This document shows positions 8,578-18,465 of a DNA stretch of 64,000 nt, piece after piece. This stretch comes from Leptospira ellinghausenii (lineage in GTDB: Bacteria; Spirochaetota; Leptospiria; Leptospirales; Leptospiraceae). Location of the stretch: positions 434,001 to 498,000 of the forward strand of contig NZ_BFAZ01000009.1 in NCBI RefSeq assembly GCF_003114815.1, in the 5' to 3' direction. A program made the position numbers and the translations under genes. Numbering within the stretch: position 1 is the stretch's first letter; each line of letters starts with the position of its first letter. Below the pieces are notes generated by a model. That model was not told the DNA's origin. It made no database searches and was given only the letters and a program-made list of their open reading frames with translations.

Positions 8578-11405
8578 GTGGGAGATTATTAATCATTGAT
8601 GGGCATGCACTTGCCTTTCGGGCTTATTTTGCATTTGCTGCTTCTAATCTAACCAATTCCAAAACTGGATTACCCAGTGGTGCCATTTTCGGATTTTGGA
8701 GGATGCTTTTTAAACTGCTTCAAGACGAACATGTCACCCATATAGCCTTCACATTTGATCCTGGCACAAGGTTAGAAAGAAACGATCTTTATGAAGAATA
8801 CAAAGCGCATAGAAAACCTATGCCTGAGGATTTAAAACCTCAAATCCAAAAAATTTATGAAATGTTACAAGCATTGGAATTCCCAATGTATAAAATGAAT
8901 GGCATTGAAGCAGATGATATCATAGGATCTCTTTGTAAAAAATTTGGGAAGGATTTTGAAGAAATTGTCATCCTTTCAAGTGATAAAGATTTATACCAAG
9001 TATTAGACAAAAACATACACATGTTACGTGGGAAACGAGGCGTGTCTGAGTTTGAAAAAATTGATCCCAAGTGGGTGAAGGCAAATATCGGAATCACAAA
9101 AGAACAAGTTCCTGATTATATGGGACTTCTGGGTGATGCCTCCGACAATATCCCTGGTGTCAAAGGGATTGGCGAAAAGGGTGCAGCAAAACTCATCCAA
9201 GAATTTGGAGATTTAGAAACCATTTACAAAAAAATTGATAAAGTCAAAAACAAATCTTTAATCGATAAACTCATTGCCGAAAAAGAAAATGCATTTTTAT
9301 CCAGGAAACTGGCAACCATCGTAACCAATCTCAAACTAGACATCAAAAAGTCGGATTTAAAATTACCGAACTACCATGATCCCAAAAAAGTACAATACTT
9401 CAAGGACGAAGGTTACAATGTCCTACATCGTGATTTAGCAAAACAAGCAGGGATTCCGATTGTAAGTGATGGTGACACTAAAGAAGAATCTCCTGCAGCC
9501 AAAAAGACATCGAAAGGAAAAAAAGAAACTAACGCCGAAGTTTCTTTAGATGGATCGAAAAAAGGAAAAAATGCTGTTTCCACTACTACAGTTGTCGCCA
9601 AACAATCATACAAACGTATCCAATCCATTGATGAATTAAAAAAGATCATCTCAAAACTAAATCCTAAAAAACCATTATCCATTGATACAGAAACAACCTC
9701 ACAAGACCCGATGATGGCTGAATTACTTGGTATTTCCTTTTCGGATGAACCAGGTGTCGCTTATTACATTGCATTTTCACATTCAGAATCCATTTACAGC
9801 CACCTTCTCCCTTCCGCAGAAGAAGCACTTAAAATCCTAAAACCAATGTTAGAGGATACAAAATGGAAAAAACTAGGCCAAAACATTAAATACGATCTCC
9901 TCGTATTCAGAAATTATGGCATTGAATTAAAAGGCATTTACTTTGATACGATGCTTGCTTCCTATCTCTTAAATCCAGGAGAAAGACGCCATAATATGGA
10001 TGATATGGCTGTTGATTACCTCAACTACAAAACTATCACATACGAAGAGTTAGTTGGCACAGGAAAAAAGAAACAAAATCTTTACGATATTGATCCAGAC
10101 AAAGTTTCAGAATATGCATGCGAAGATGCGGACATCACATTACAACTCCATAATGCCCTTGCACCAAAAATGGAAGAAGGCATACATAAAAAACTTTTTT
10201 ATGAAATGGAGATGCCAGTACTACTCGCATTGGCCGATATGGAGTTTGAAGGAATAGCCGTAGACAAAAAGTACTTCGAATCATTATCCGTGACCTTTGA
10301 TACCAAAATCAAAGAACATGAAAAAAACATTCATTTTTATGCGGGAAGACAGTTTAATGTTAATTCAACAAAGGAATTGCAAACAGTTTTATTTGAAGAC
10401 TTAAGACTCCCTGCTGAGAAAAAAACTCAAACTGGGTATTCAACTGACCATTCGGTTTTGGAATCTTTACAAGGCACTCATCCGATCATCGATGATTTAT
10501 TAGCGATTCGAAAATTCTCTAAATTAAAATCCACCTATACTGATACATTACCAACACTAGTGAATCCAAAAACAAATCGGATCCACACAAGTTATAACCA
10601 AACCATTGCAGCAACGGGACGACTCTCTTCTACCAATCCAAACTTACAAAACATTCCCATCAAAGATGAAGAAGGAAGGTTGTTACGAAAAGGGTTTATA
10701 GCAAAAAAAGGTTATGAAATCCTTTCCCTTGACTATAGTCAAATTGAACTTCGGATCATGGCTCATTTCTCCAATGATCCCAATATGATTGATGCATACA
10801 AATCGGGAGCGGACATTCACAAACGAACAGCGGCAGGTATTTTTGGTGTTTCTGAAGACCAAGTAACTCCCGATATGCGAAACAAAGCAAAAGTAGTGAA
10901 CTTTTCTGTGATTTATGGTGTTACTTCTTTTGGTTTGTCCAATAATTTAAGAATCAGCCGAAAAGAGGCAAAAGAGTTTATAGAGAAATACTTTGCCGCA
11001 TACAAAGGTGTTGCCACCTATATGGAAGAGATCGTTGAGTTCTGCAAAGAGAAAGGATATGTAGAAACCTTACTTGGGCGCAGGCGTTACCTTCCTGATA
11101 TCCACTCCACCCATAAAATGGTAAGTGAAGGTGCCAAACGAGTTGCGATCAATTCTCCCATCCAAGGGACATCGGCCGATATGATCAAATTGGCTATGAT
11201 TCGGATCCATGAAAAAATAAAAAAGGAATCGTTTCGATCCAAACTTTTATTACAAGTGCATGATGAATTAGTATTTGAAGTAGATCCGAAAGAAAAAAAA
11301 GATTTTTACCAAATGGCAAAAGAAGAAATGGAATCTGCAATGAAACTCAAAGTTCCAATTGTCGCACAAGGGAAGTTTGGTGGAAATTGGGATGAAGCAC
11401 ATTAG
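8574..11405 (+). CDS. polA: DNA polymerase I
   Basis: A 943-residue three-domain polymerase for gap filling, RNA-primer removal and repair. Residues 1-290 form the 5'-nuclease (LLIIDGHALAFRAYF, NGIEADDIIG, DASDNIPGVKGIGEKG). A charged low-complexity linker near residues 300-345 follows. The 3'-5' proofreading domain seems active: LSIDTETT, GQNIKYDLLVF and ACEDADITL keep the acidic residues. The polymerase domain has motif A (LSLDYSQIELRIMAHF), motif B (RNKAKVVNFSVIYGVTSFGL) and motif C (LLQVHDELVFEV). In motif B the usual NFG is NFS. The ATG overlaps the preceding glycosyltransferase stop. Confidence 0.97.
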   Translation: MSGRLLIIDGHALAFRAYFAFAASNLTNSKTGLPSGAIFGFWRMLFKLLQDEHVTHIAFTFDPGTRLERNDLYEEYKAHRKPMPEDLKPQIQKIYEMLQALEFPMYKMNGIEADDIIGSLCKKFGKDFEEIVILSSDKDLYQVLDKNIHMLRGKRGVSEFEKIDPKWVKANIGITKEQVPDYMGLLGDASDNIPGVKGIGEKGAAKLIQEFGDLETIYKKIDKVKNKSLIDKLIAEKENAFLSRKLATIVTNLKLDIKKSDLKLPNYHDPKKVQYFKDEGYNVLHRDLAKQAGIPIVSDGDTKEESPAAKKTSKGKKETNAEVSLDGSKKGKNAVSTTTVVAKQSYKRIQSIDELKKIISKLNPKKPLSIDTETTSQDPMMAELLGISFSDEPGVAYYIAFSHSESIYSHLLPSAEEALKILKPMLEDTKWKKLGQNIKYDLLVFRNYGIELKGIYFDTMLASYLLNPGERRHNMDDMAVDYLNYKTITYEELVGTGKKKQNLYDIDPDKVSEYACEDADITLQLHNALAPKMEEGIHKKLFYEMEMPVLLALADMEFEGIAVDKKYFESLSVTFDTKIKEHEKNIHFYAGRQFNVNSTKELQTVLFEDLRLPAEKKTQTGYSTDHSVLESLQGTHPIIDDLLAIRKFSKLKSTYTDTLPTLVNPKTNRIHTSYNQTIAATGRLSSTNPNLQNIPIKDEEGRLLRKGFIAKKGYEILSLDYSQIELRIMAHFSNDPNMIDAYKSGADIHKRTAAGIFGVSEDQVTPDMRNKAKVVNFSVIYGVTSFGLSNNLRISRKEAKEFIEKYFAAYKGVATYMEEIVEFCKEKGYVETLLGRRRYLPDIHSTHKMVSEGAKRVAINSPIQGTSADMIKLAMIRIHEKIKKESFRSKLLLQVHDELVFEVDPKEKKDFYQMAKEEMESAMKLKVPIVAQGKFGGNWDEAH

Positions 11406-13128
11406 GCCGATCCTTGGCCTAGTTTTCTTTTTTGTATTCTACCTTTGGAACTTTCCAATTGTATTCGAATCCAATGAACTGCTCGGGAGATTTGATTGGG
11501 ACTTGTATACATTTCACGTTGAGTTTTTACGGAAATCCTATTTAGACTTTGGCAGTTTTCCACTCTGGAATCCGTATTATGGAGCTGGTTTTCCTGTTTG
11601 GGAAAATCCATCGAGTAAATCGGGAAGTTTCACCCATCTTCTTGCCATTGTATTCCCAAGCCTTACAGCTTTAAAATTGAGTTTCGTATTTTATTTTGTA
11701 ATTGCAGGGGGATTCAATTACCATTCCTTCCAACTTTATAATAAATCTTCGAAACTAATAACGATCCTCTTTGTTTGTTTCTTTCAATTCTCCGGATATT
11801 TTTTTCAAAAATTCTATGCTGGCCATATGAACCAGGTCCAGGGATTGTTTTTGCCTGCGTTTCTTTTTTATTTTTTATACACAATTCAAAACAAAAGTAA
11901 GTGGATTCCTTATCTCGTGATCTTAATCGCCTATATTTTGTTATCTGAAGGTGCAATTTATACAATCACCCAAGCCACTTTTTTATTATTCTTTTTAAGT
12001 GGTTGGGAAATTTACCATTCAACAAATCCAAAAGAATCTTTCTTCCGGTTTTCTAAATTTGTACTATTGATTCTTGTTATACTTTCCTTCAAATGGATAC
12101 CTATGTTTTTATTTGTCCACCATGTAGGAAGGTATTTTGTCCCCGATCAATTCTCACTCTCCATTTCTGATTTGTATCCTATCTTCTTTGGAACTTCCCA
12201 ACACCCACTTCTTTCCCAATCCTTAACACAAATGCAATACCGTTATTGGGAATATGGGAACTATCTCGGACAAATTCCACTCTATTTGTTACCACTCCTA
12301 ATTGTAACCAAACGTAAAATGATTTTTATCGTCGGTTTATTGTTTCTCACCATCTTGATTATGTTTGGTAATGTAGATACGATTTCACCTGTGAAGCTTT
12401 TAGAACAATTGCCGATTTATTCCCAAGAAAGGGTGTACCCGCGTTGGAGCCTTAGTGTTGTTATGTTGTACACTTGGTGTTTGGCTATAAACATCCAATC
12501 CTTAACAGAAAAGACAAAACACAAATTCAAAATCTACCAATCGATTGTGATATTGATTTTGCTCATCATCCATACAATTGATACAAGAAAGATGAATACC
12601 AAGTATTTGGATGAAATATTTGTGTTACAACCTCCTGCGGATACCATCCATAACCAAGAAATTTATCCAATCACAATCAGTACGTTTACTGATTATGGCT
12701 CTGACTCCCGGATGTTACCAGCATTGGGAGCAAATGCATCCATAAATGACATTTACGAAAACCTTACCTTTTATTTTTCCAATGAAACCATTGACTCTAA
12801 GAACTACCATGGAGAATTTTTTCTACATCCATCTCTCCAATCTGTCAAACCCACAAACTGGGAACCAGACAGTTTTACTTTTGACTCACTCCCCAAAGGG
12901 CAACTCCTTGTAATCAATCAGAAATTCCATCCTGGATTTAAGGCGATCAATACAGAGAATAAGCCTTGCTCATGGAACGGGTATTTGGCGGTCCCTATCC
13001 AGCTAAATTCCGAATCCATAAAATTAAAGTATTCATTGTTAGGTTCCTTTAGACTATACAATCCATGGGAAAAATCGCAAAACTGTTCAGTCTTGTTTCC
13101 ACGTTTTCTCGGACCCAATTGGAATTAA
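11392..13128 (+). CDS. Polytopic membrane protein (YfhO / GT-C-like)
   Basis: A 578-residue integral membrane protein with around ten hydrophobic segments over residues 5-410 and a soluble C-terminal part rich in beta-strand residues. FGSFPLWNPYYGAGFPVWENP after the first helix resembles the first extracytoplasmic loop of YfhO-type and GT-C glycosyltransferases, which use polyprenyl-phosphate sugars. That assignment rests on layout and this one loop, so it is tentative. The ATG at 11392, behind GGTGGAAATTGGG and overlapping the polA stop by 14 nt, is preferred over an upstream in-frame ATG at 11359. The neighbouring GT4 enzyme two genes upstream is consistent with envelope glycan synthesis. 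Confidence 0.7.
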   Translation: MKHIRPILGLVFFFVFYLWNFPIVFESNELLGRFDWDLYTFHVEFLRKSYLDFGSFPLWNPYYGAGFPVWENPSSKSGSFTHLLAIVFPSLTALKLSFVFYFVIAGGFNYHSFQLYNKSSKLITILFVCFFQFSGYFFQKFYAGHMNQVQGLFLPAFLFYFLYTIQNKSKWIPYLVILIAYILLSEGAIYTITQATFLLFFLSGWEIYHSTNPKESFFRFSKFVLLILVILSFKWIPMFLFVHHVGRYFVPDQFSLSISDLYPIFFGTSQHPLLSQSLTQMQYRYWEYGNYLGQIPLYLLPLLIVTKRKMIFIVGLLFLTILIMFGNVDTISPVKLLEQLPIYSQERVYPRWSLSVVMLYTWCLAINIQSLTEKTKHKFKIYQSIVILILLIIHTIDTRKMNTKYLDEIFVLQPPADTIHNQEIYPITISTFTDYGSDSRMLPALGANASINDIYENLTFYFSNETIDSKNYHGEFFLHPSLQSVKPTNWEPDSFTFDSLPKGQLLVINQKFHPGFKAINTENKPCSWNGYLAVPIQLNSESIKLKYSLLGSFRLYNPWEKSQNCSVLFPRFLGPNWN

Positions 13129-13313
13129 ATTTCTTTACTTTATGTAAAAAGAAAACCATTCTTTTGGATTGTCTCCTTTAAGAGTGAACTGTGTCACCGA
13201 TTTGTAACGAATCGATTTCCACATTCTTTCCTGGAATTTCATTGGAATGTCACATTATCGTAACCGAGATCCTTTAGCGTAACATGAAGATAAACAAGAG
13301 GAAAACAAATCCT

Positions 13314-14090
13314 ATGAAACCAAATACAATCAGTAAAACAGAACGAATCTTAGAAGTTCGTTTAGCAGAAAACCAACTCGAAATTGAAAGAGCACTTGCG
13401 TTACGTTATGAAGTGTTTAACTTAGAAATGGGAGAAGGTCTGCCACAATCTTCTGCTACTAGAAAAGATCGTGATGAGTATGATTTATACTGCCACCATT
13501 TAATCGTAATTGATAAATCCACAGAAGATAAAAAAATCGTTGGTACGTATCGTATCCTCACTCGCCAAAATGCTAAAAACGGAATCGGTTTTTATAGCGA
13601 AAACGAATTTGATATCACATCCATTTACAACCTTCCAGATGAAATTGCTGAAGTAGGACGTTCTTGTGTTCACCCTGAATACCGAGATGGTTCTGTAATT
13701 TCTTTATTATGGCAAGGCCTTGCAGAATTCATGAACAAACATAATGTTCGTTATCTCATGGGTTGTGGATCCATCCACTCCACTGATGCATCGGTTGCAT
13801 CACAATCGTATGGATTTTTAAAAGCAAAAGATGCAATTGCACCAGAAGAATTTCGTGTGTATCCAAATCCTGATTACGTTCTTCCAGGTTTTGATGCTAA
13901 TTTTCATGTAGAAGATCCGAAATCAATCTCCAAAAATATCCCTCCACTTTTGAAAGGATACCTCCGAGTAGGTGCTAAAATCTGTGGAATTCCTGCACTG
14001 GATTCTGTTTTTGGTACTACAGACGTGTTCATTCTTTTCGACCGCAAGGAAATTACGGAGAGATATGCGAAACACTACATGAATGCATGA
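13314..14090 (+). CDS. GNAT acyltransferase, OlsB-like (N-alpha-acyltransferase family)
   Basis: About 258 residues of the GNAT type found in OlsB/hemolysin-like acyltransferases: [39 protein letters not shown], and [21 protein letters not shown]. The family transfers a 3-hydroxyacyl chain from acyl-ACP to ornithine or a related amine, the first step to ornithine-type lipids; no OlsA-like second acyltransferase is nearby, so the product is uncertain. The ATG at 13314 is chosen because AGAGGAAA precedes it by 9 nt; an in-frame ATG at 13284 lacks such a site. The TGA overlaps the next ATG. The 155 nt upstream hold no gene and no clear promoter that I could pick. Confidence 0.82.
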   Translation: MKPNTISKTERILEVRLAENQLEIERALALRYEVFNLEMGEGLPQSSATRKDRDEYDLYCHHLIVIDKSTEDKKIVGTYRILTRQNAKNGIGFYSENEFDITSIYNLPDEIAEVGRSCVHPEYRDGSVISLLWQGLAEFMNKHNVRYLMGCGSIHSTDASVASQSYGFLKAKDAIAPEEFRVYPNPDYVLPGFDANFHVEDPKSISKNIPPLLKGYLRVGAKICGIPALDSVFGTTDVFILFDRKEITERYAKHYMNA

Positions 14091-15217
14091 GCCAAAACCA
14101 GGAAATTGATTACCAGCACCCAACAAAACAAGACCAAATTCGATTTTTCGTTTTTACCTTTGTTTTAGTGATTGGGATCACAGCTGGTTATTTCCTGGGC
14201 ATTCCTCGGTATTATCTCGGATGGTTTTCCTTTGCGATTGCATCATTCTCTGTGGCAGGAAATGATGCAGTCCAAACCATCGGGACCTTTATCGAAAGTA
14301 AAAAGTCTGTCCATTGGCTCCATAAGATCCTCGTATTCGGTGGTCTTTTATTTTTTGTGCACTTACTTGCTTGGTTTTTCCATGGCGGAGAAATCCACTT
14401 CCACAGATTGGATTCCATTCCCGAAACTAAAGAATTCAATTTACTCCAACTCCTAGCACCTGTTTTACTCGTTGTCATCACAAGGCTTAGAGCCCCCGTA
14501 TCCACAACATTTCTCGTCTTAGGTTTGTTTGGTGGCAAAAGCATCGACCAAATGTTAACCAAATCTTTTTTTGGGTATGGACTTGCTTTCCTCGTAGCCA
14601 TTGCGGTTTGGGCCATTCTTGTCAAAGTTGACCCTCATGAATACCATGAGGTACACACTCCTGACCCCGTTTCCGAAAGGCGTTGGTCACGTTTGCAATG
14701 GTTGTCGACAATGTACCTTTGGGTGGCATGGCTTTTCCAAGACACAGCCAATATCGCCGTTTTCCTTCCCAGACAATTAGGAATGATTGAATTCCTTGTT
14801 GCCGTTTTCATTTTGATTTTTGCGCTTCTAGTCATCATCCGAACCAATGGTGGCACCATCCAACAGGTGGTTTCTGAAAAATCCGACATCCAATGGGCGA
14901 AGGCCGCCACGATTGTCGATTTGGTATATGGAAGTTTGTTATTTTTTTTCCAAGCCATTAGCAATATCCCAATGTCCACCACTTGGGCCTTCCTTGGCCT
15001 TCTCGCTGGTCGTGAGATCATTTTAAATGTCATCACCTACAAGGACCTCCCATACCTAGATACCTTTCGCAAAGTGGGAAAAGACGTTGTTCTTGCCACC
15101 ATCGGGATTGTTGTTTCGATCCTGATTTTTTTCCTCTCTTATTTCCTCTACCCAGAACAAAGAAAGTCCACCCCACTTGAATTCTGGAATACAACAAACC
15201 AAGAAGATTCCCTTTAA
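14087..15217 (+). CDS. PiT-like inorganic phosphate permease family protein
   Basis: A 376-residue membrane protein with about ten helices. Two inverted family repeats are visible: [17 protein letters not shown] with [15 protein letters not shown] in the first half, and [12 protein letters not shown] with [17 protein letters not shown] in the second. These resemble the GANDVANA and P-x-STT motifs of PiT (Pho-4) symporters, though the first motif is altered and the second degenerate. Transport of phosphate is therefore likely but not certain. It overlaps the acyltransferase stop by ATGA, so the two are co-expressed. Confidence 0.75.
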   Translation: MSQNQEIDYQHPTKQDQIRFFVFTFVLVIGITAGYFLGIPRYYLGWFSFAIASFSVAGNDAVQTIGTFIESKKSVHWLHKILVFGGLLFFVHLLAWFFHGGEIHFHRLDSIPETKEFNLLQLLAPVLLVVITRLRAPVSTTFLVLGLFGGKSIDQMLTKSFFGYGLAFLVAIAVWAILVKVDPHEYHEVHTPDPVSERRWSRLQWLSTMYLWVAWLFQDTANIAVFLPRQLGMIEFLVAVFILIFALLVIIRTNGGTIQQVVSEKSDIQWAKAATIVDLVYGSLLFFFQAISNIPMSTTWAFLGLLAGREIILNVITYKDLPYLDTFRKVGKDVVLATIGIVVSILIFFLSYFLYPEQRKSTPLEFWNTTNQEDSL

Positions 15218-15260
15218 TTCTCTTTGACAGTTCCCCCAATTGTCAGGGAAGTGTCATATA

Positions 15261-15275
15261 TGAGATTGATTCTCA
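15261..15275. promoter_or_regulatory. Fur-box-like site upstream of heme oxygenase
   Basis: TGAGATTGATTCTCA fits the 7-1-7 Fur layout (TGATAAT-G-ATTATCA) with 6 of 7 arm positions symmetric. It lies 22 nt upstream of the heme oxygenase ATG. A TTGACA at 15224-15229 is further upstream, but no good -10 box stands 16-18 nt behind it. Iron-dependent repression of a heme-degrading enzyme makes sense, but the match is by eye. Confidence 0.45.
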
Positions 15276-15297
15276 CATACAGAGACAAGGAGCCATT

Positions 15298-15978
15298 ATG
15301 TCAGTTGCAATGATGTTACGAGAAGGGACGGCACAAAAACACGAGGAAACGGAAAAAGTACCTTACATCCGTGCGATTTTCCGAGGGGGATTGGACGCAC
15401 AAACCTACACCTACCAGTTGGAAAGTTTACACGCAGTGTACCAAGTCATGGAAGACCTCTACCGCCAAAATAAAGACAATCCAATCCTATCCAAATTGTA
15501 CTTTCCAAACCTTTTTCGGGAAAAAGCCCTTTTAGAGGATATCTCCAGTTTTCAAAAAAAGTTCGGCACAAAACTTCGTGGAGAAGTTTCCAAAGCGACC
15601 CAAAACTACATCGATCATATTCGTAAAATTGCAAATTCCAAACCTGAACTTTTAGTAGCACAAGCTTACGTGCGTTATTTGGGAGATTTATCTGGTGGTC
15701 AGGCAATTAAAAAAGTAGTGGCAAAAACCTTTGGTCTAGAAGGTAATGAAGGAACTGCTTTTTATGAATTTCCAGAGATCGAAGATTTAATGGCATTTAA
15801 AGGAATTTATCGCCAAAATCTGGATACTTTGCCTTTGAATGATTCACAAAAAACAGAACTACTAGAAGAAGCAAAAGCTACGTTTGATTTGAATAAATTT
15901 TTGTTTATGGAACTTGATTCCGATCTGAAACAAAATATTGGAATGGAACGTTACCAAACTCTTCTACCAGCAGGTTAA
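15298..15978 (+). CDS. hmuO: Heme oxygenase
   Basis: Cleaves heme to biliverdin, iron and CO in the cytoplasm. The 226-residue length is typical. MLREGTAQKHEETEK has the proximal heme-ligand histidine at residue 15, and QAYVRYLGDLSGGQAIKKV is the distal-helix signature with the GDLSGG segment over the heme. The start has GACAAGGAG 5 nt upstream. A Fur-box-like palindrome precedes it, and an MFS transporter begins 3 nt after its stop, suggesting a two-gene heme-iron operon. In L. interrogans the known heme oxygenase gene is on the small chromosome; here it sits among ordinary housekeeping genes. Confidence 0.94.
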   Translation: MSVAMMLREGTAQKHEETEKVPYIRAIFRGGLDAQTYTYQLESLHAVYQVMEDLYRQNKDNPILSKLYFPNLFREKALLEDISSFQKKFGTKLRGEVSKATQNYIDHIRKIANSKPELLVAQAYVRYLGDLSGGQAIKKVVAKTFGLEGNEGTAFYEFPEIEDLMAFKGIYRQNLDTLPLNDSQKTELLEEAKATFDLNKFLFMELDSDLKQNIGMERYQTLLPAG

Positions 15979-15981
15979 TTT

Positions 15982-17235
15982 TTGGGATTCCCGTATACAC
16001 TCGTAACTTTAGTTTTTTTATCGATGTTACCGGTCACAATGATTGTGCCCGTTGTCAAAGATATCGTAAAGGACCGCCTGCTCGGATCCAACTGGGAGGT
16101 TGCCTATTTCACAAGCATACCCATGTTAGGTTCTTTTTTATTTGCTCCAGTTGCGGGAATCATTTCGGATCGTTTTAAAAACAGAAAATACTTCATCAGT
16201 TTATTCTGTTTTTTGGACGCTGGATTATTTTATCTTTTAACTGTCGTTACGGATATGGGAATATTTTTATTCCTTCGTTTTTTGGAAGGAGCATCCCACA
16301 TTTTTATTATTGGATTACTCTTAAGTTCTGCTGCTGACCAGGAGAATGATCCCAAAAACAAACGTTATTATGGCAAAGGAATTCTGATGGGGATCACAGG
16401 TATGTTTTTATCCCTTGGTGGAGCCTTTGGAATGCCGCTTGGAATTTTAGGTAGGAGTAATCCGCTATTACCTTTTTACGTTGGATCTGGTATTTTAGTT
16501 TTTGTTGGTATCATGAGTTTATTCATGTTAAAAGACAAAGGAATCCACAAAGTAAAAGATTTTAAGTTAAATGATTTAAAGTTAGCAATTTTAGAAAACC
16601 CATTCCTTTTTGTTCCCTTTTTATTTAATTTTATCGATCGTTTTACAGTTGGCTTTATTATTTCTTCATTTAACATCCATTTGAGGGAAACTTTAGCATT
16701 CCACCCAGGGATGTTGGGTGTGTTTTTGGGACTTGTGCTTTTTCCGATGAGTTTATTGTCCTATCCGTCAGCTTTGTTGTCTCGCAAAACAGGTGTTTTG
16801 CCACTTGTTCTTGTTGGTTCTACGATTTACGGTGTGTTTTTAGGATTATCAGGAACAACAAGTGACTATTGGTTTTTGTTTATTTTTTTACTCATCTGTG
16901 GGGTTGGAGCAGGTGTGATGTTTGTCCCGTCCATGATGCTTGCAAGTAAGATGTCAAAACCTGGACTCACGGCCACCACTATGTCGGCATTTACGGGAGT
17001 GGGATCGCTTGGGTTTATGTTAGGTCCCATCGTTTCTGTGCAAATGCAGTCCGTTTTTAATTCCCTCTTACCCCAAGAATACAGTTTTTCTGCCCTTTCT
17101 TTCTTTTTTGGATTTTTAGAGATTGGACTTGTTTTTATGACAATTCCATTTTTTAAAAAGATTTTGAGTAAAATCAACCGAATCGATGAAGAAAGAGAAA
17201 AGATTACACTTGCCAATCCAGATCCAATCCTGTAG
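15982..17235 (+). CDS. MFS transporter coupled to heme oxygenase
   Basis: A 417-residue protein with about twelve hydrophobic segments. SIPMLGSFLFAPVAGIISDRFKNRKYF matches the MFS loop 2-3 signature (G-x3-D-R-x-x-R/K), and GVGSLGFMLGPI lies in the C-terminal half. The start is a TTG 3 nt beyond the heme oxygenase stop, so translation is probably coupled. Its cargo may be a heme-breakdown product such as biliverdin, or an iron carrier; that is inference from position only. The C-terminus ends in a short charged tail. Confidence 0.8.
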   Translation: MGFPYTLVTLVFLSMLPVTMIVPVVKDIVKDRLLGSNWEVAYFTSIPMLGSFLFAPVAGIISDRFKNRKYFISLFCFLDAGLFYLLTVVTDMGIFLFLRFLEGASHIFIIGLLLSSAADQENDPKNKRYYGKGILMGITGMFLSLGGAFGMPLGILGRSNPLLPFYVGSGILVFVGIMSLFMLKDKGIHKVKDFKLNDLKLAILENPFLFVPFLFNFIDRFTVGFIISSFNIHLRETLAFHPGMLGVFLGLVLFPMSLLSYPSALLSRKTGVLPLVLVGSTIYGVFLGLSGTTSDYWFLFIFLLICGVGAGVMFVPSMMLASKMSKPGLTATTMSAFTGVGSLGFMLGPIVSVQMQSVFNSLLPQEYSFSALSFFFGFLEIGLVFMTIPFFKKILSKINRIDEEREKITLANPDPIL

Positions 17236-17266
17236 AATTTTTCCGAATCCATTTTAGGAAAGGTTT

Positions 17267-17629
17267 ATGTTCAAACGATTATTGATCCTTAGTACACTTA
17301 CATCCGTGTTATTCCTTGTTGCTTGTTCCTCAGGAAACAAAGTACAAGCAGGAAGCACAAAAGTTCACCCACACACTGCACTTCGCAAACTAGAAATTGA
17401 TATGATCAAAGTAGGTGATGGATTGGTAAAAACAGAAGCAGTCCTTGGCAAACCAACTGAAAAATCAATTGATCCAAGTGGAACTGTCATGACTTGGTAC
17501 TTTGCAGAAGACCGTGATGTTCCAGAACAGTACTACACTCTCAAAGAAAAACCAGAAACAGTTGAGAAGTTTTTAAAGTTAACATTTGATCCTAAAAACA
17601 AAATCACTGCAAAAGACTTCAAACTATAA
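17267..17629 (+). CDS. Small lipoprotein with BamE/SmpA-like fold
   Basis: A 120-residue lipoprotein: basic start, hydrophobic core and lipobox LFLVACSSG. The mature part reads IKVGDGLVKTEAVLGKPTEK followed by GTVMTWYFAED, the pattern of SmpA/OmlA (BamE-like) domains, where a helix leads into a beta-hairpin with the G-x-P turn. In other bacteria BamE is part of the outer-membrane-protein assembly machine; the same small fold serves other lipoproteins, so the role is open. A ribosome site (AGGAAAGG) lies just upstream of the ATG. It ends 5 nt before the convergent lipoprotein gene. Confidence 0.7.
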   Translation: MFKRLLILSTLTSVLFLVACSSGNKVQAGSTKVHPHTALRKLEIDMIKVGDGLVKTEAVLGKPTEKSIDPSGTVMTWYFAEDRDVPEQYYTLKEKPETVEKFLKLTFDPKNKITAKDFKL

Positions 17630-17634
17630 TTGAA

Positions 17635-18402
17635 TTAAGGTCCTTCCGATTCTTCTTCGTTTTCTTGGTCGGTAGGGGCTGGGAATGGAAAACCAGGGAA
17701 ACTTGGTTTTTCCTTTCCTTCGACATCATCATCTAATAAATCAACGGTGGTAAATCCTAACAAAAAATCAAAAGCTTCGGCAATATTAAATCCTACTCTC
17801 GCTCCTCCGTACACACCACCAACAACTTCGACGTTCCATGAATAACCAGGAGGATAACCAAATGGTTTTAAATCTTCTTTGGGAAGGTAAATTAAAAATT
17901 CTTTTTGACCTGTGCTTGCAACGATGTCTTTTGTAAGTTCTCGTCTAAAGTGTTCTTTTTTTCTTACCTTTCTATCTTTAACGGGATCATAAAAATAAGA
18001 ATAATATCTCATCTTATAACTTTTTAAATTTGACCTTTCATCATTCGTGAGGGGAATTCCTTTTTTATCTACAAGCCAATTGCCTTTAGCATCAAGAACG
18101 GGAGAACCTGAATGGAAACTTTCTCCACCTAAGATACCAAAGACGAGTTGTTGGGAATGATACCCACCAATTTCTCCACCTCTGATTCCAACACCACGAC
18201 CTAAATCGCGTTTTCCCATTTCTGATTCGCCACCTTGGAAAACAAATCCAATCGGAAGAGGCCCTACTTTAACAGCTGCTCCATACATCGGAGTTTCAGC
18301 TCCTACGGTAACAATATCTTTCAGATCATTTTTCCGATTTTTCCAATAGGTAGCACAGTTGACTGTCAATACGAGGCAAATGATTGGGCCGATGAAACGC
18401 AT
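17635..18402 (-). CDS. Putative lipoprotein of unknown function
   Basis: A 255-residue product with signal MRFIGPIICLVLTVNCATYW, the cysteine being the likely lipidation site. The mature chain is glycine-rich and strand-like (VKVGPLPIGFVFQGGES, NVEVVGGVYGGARVGFNIAEA) and ends in an acidic, proline-rich tail. GGARVGFNIAEAFDFLLGFTTVDLLDDD near the C-terminus is the kind of end seen in several Leptospira envelope proteins, but I do not recognise the family. It is divergent from the WYL regulator with a gap of about 60 nt and convergent with the BamE-like gene. Confidence 0.7.
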   Translation of the reverse strand: MRFIGPIICLVLTVNCATYWKNRKNDLKDIVTVGAETPMYGAAVKVGPLPIGFVFQGGESEMGKRDLGRGVGIRGGEIGGYHSQQLVFGILGGESFHSGSPVLDAKGNWLVDKKGIPLTNDERSNLKSYKMRYYSYFYDPVKDRKVRKKEHFRRELTKDIVASTGQKEFLIYLPKEDLKPFGYPPGYSWNVEVVGGVYGGARVGFNIAEAFDFLLGFTTVDLLDDDVEGKEKPSFPGFPFPAPTDQENEEESEGP

Positions 18403-18465
18403 TCTTTTCCAATTTTTTTCATTTTCTACTTTTCGGAATCAAAAAAACAAACTTTTTGGGAAGAT

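Noticed and set aside
15224..15262. A sigma-70 promoter in front of heme oxygenase built from TTGACA and TATATG.
   Set aside because: The two boxes are 27 nt apart, too far for a normal promoter.
18235..18465. Upstream extension of the WYL regulator.
   Set aside because: It overlaps the divergent lipoprotein gene's signal region, and the translated extension is aromatic-rich and unlike a regulator.
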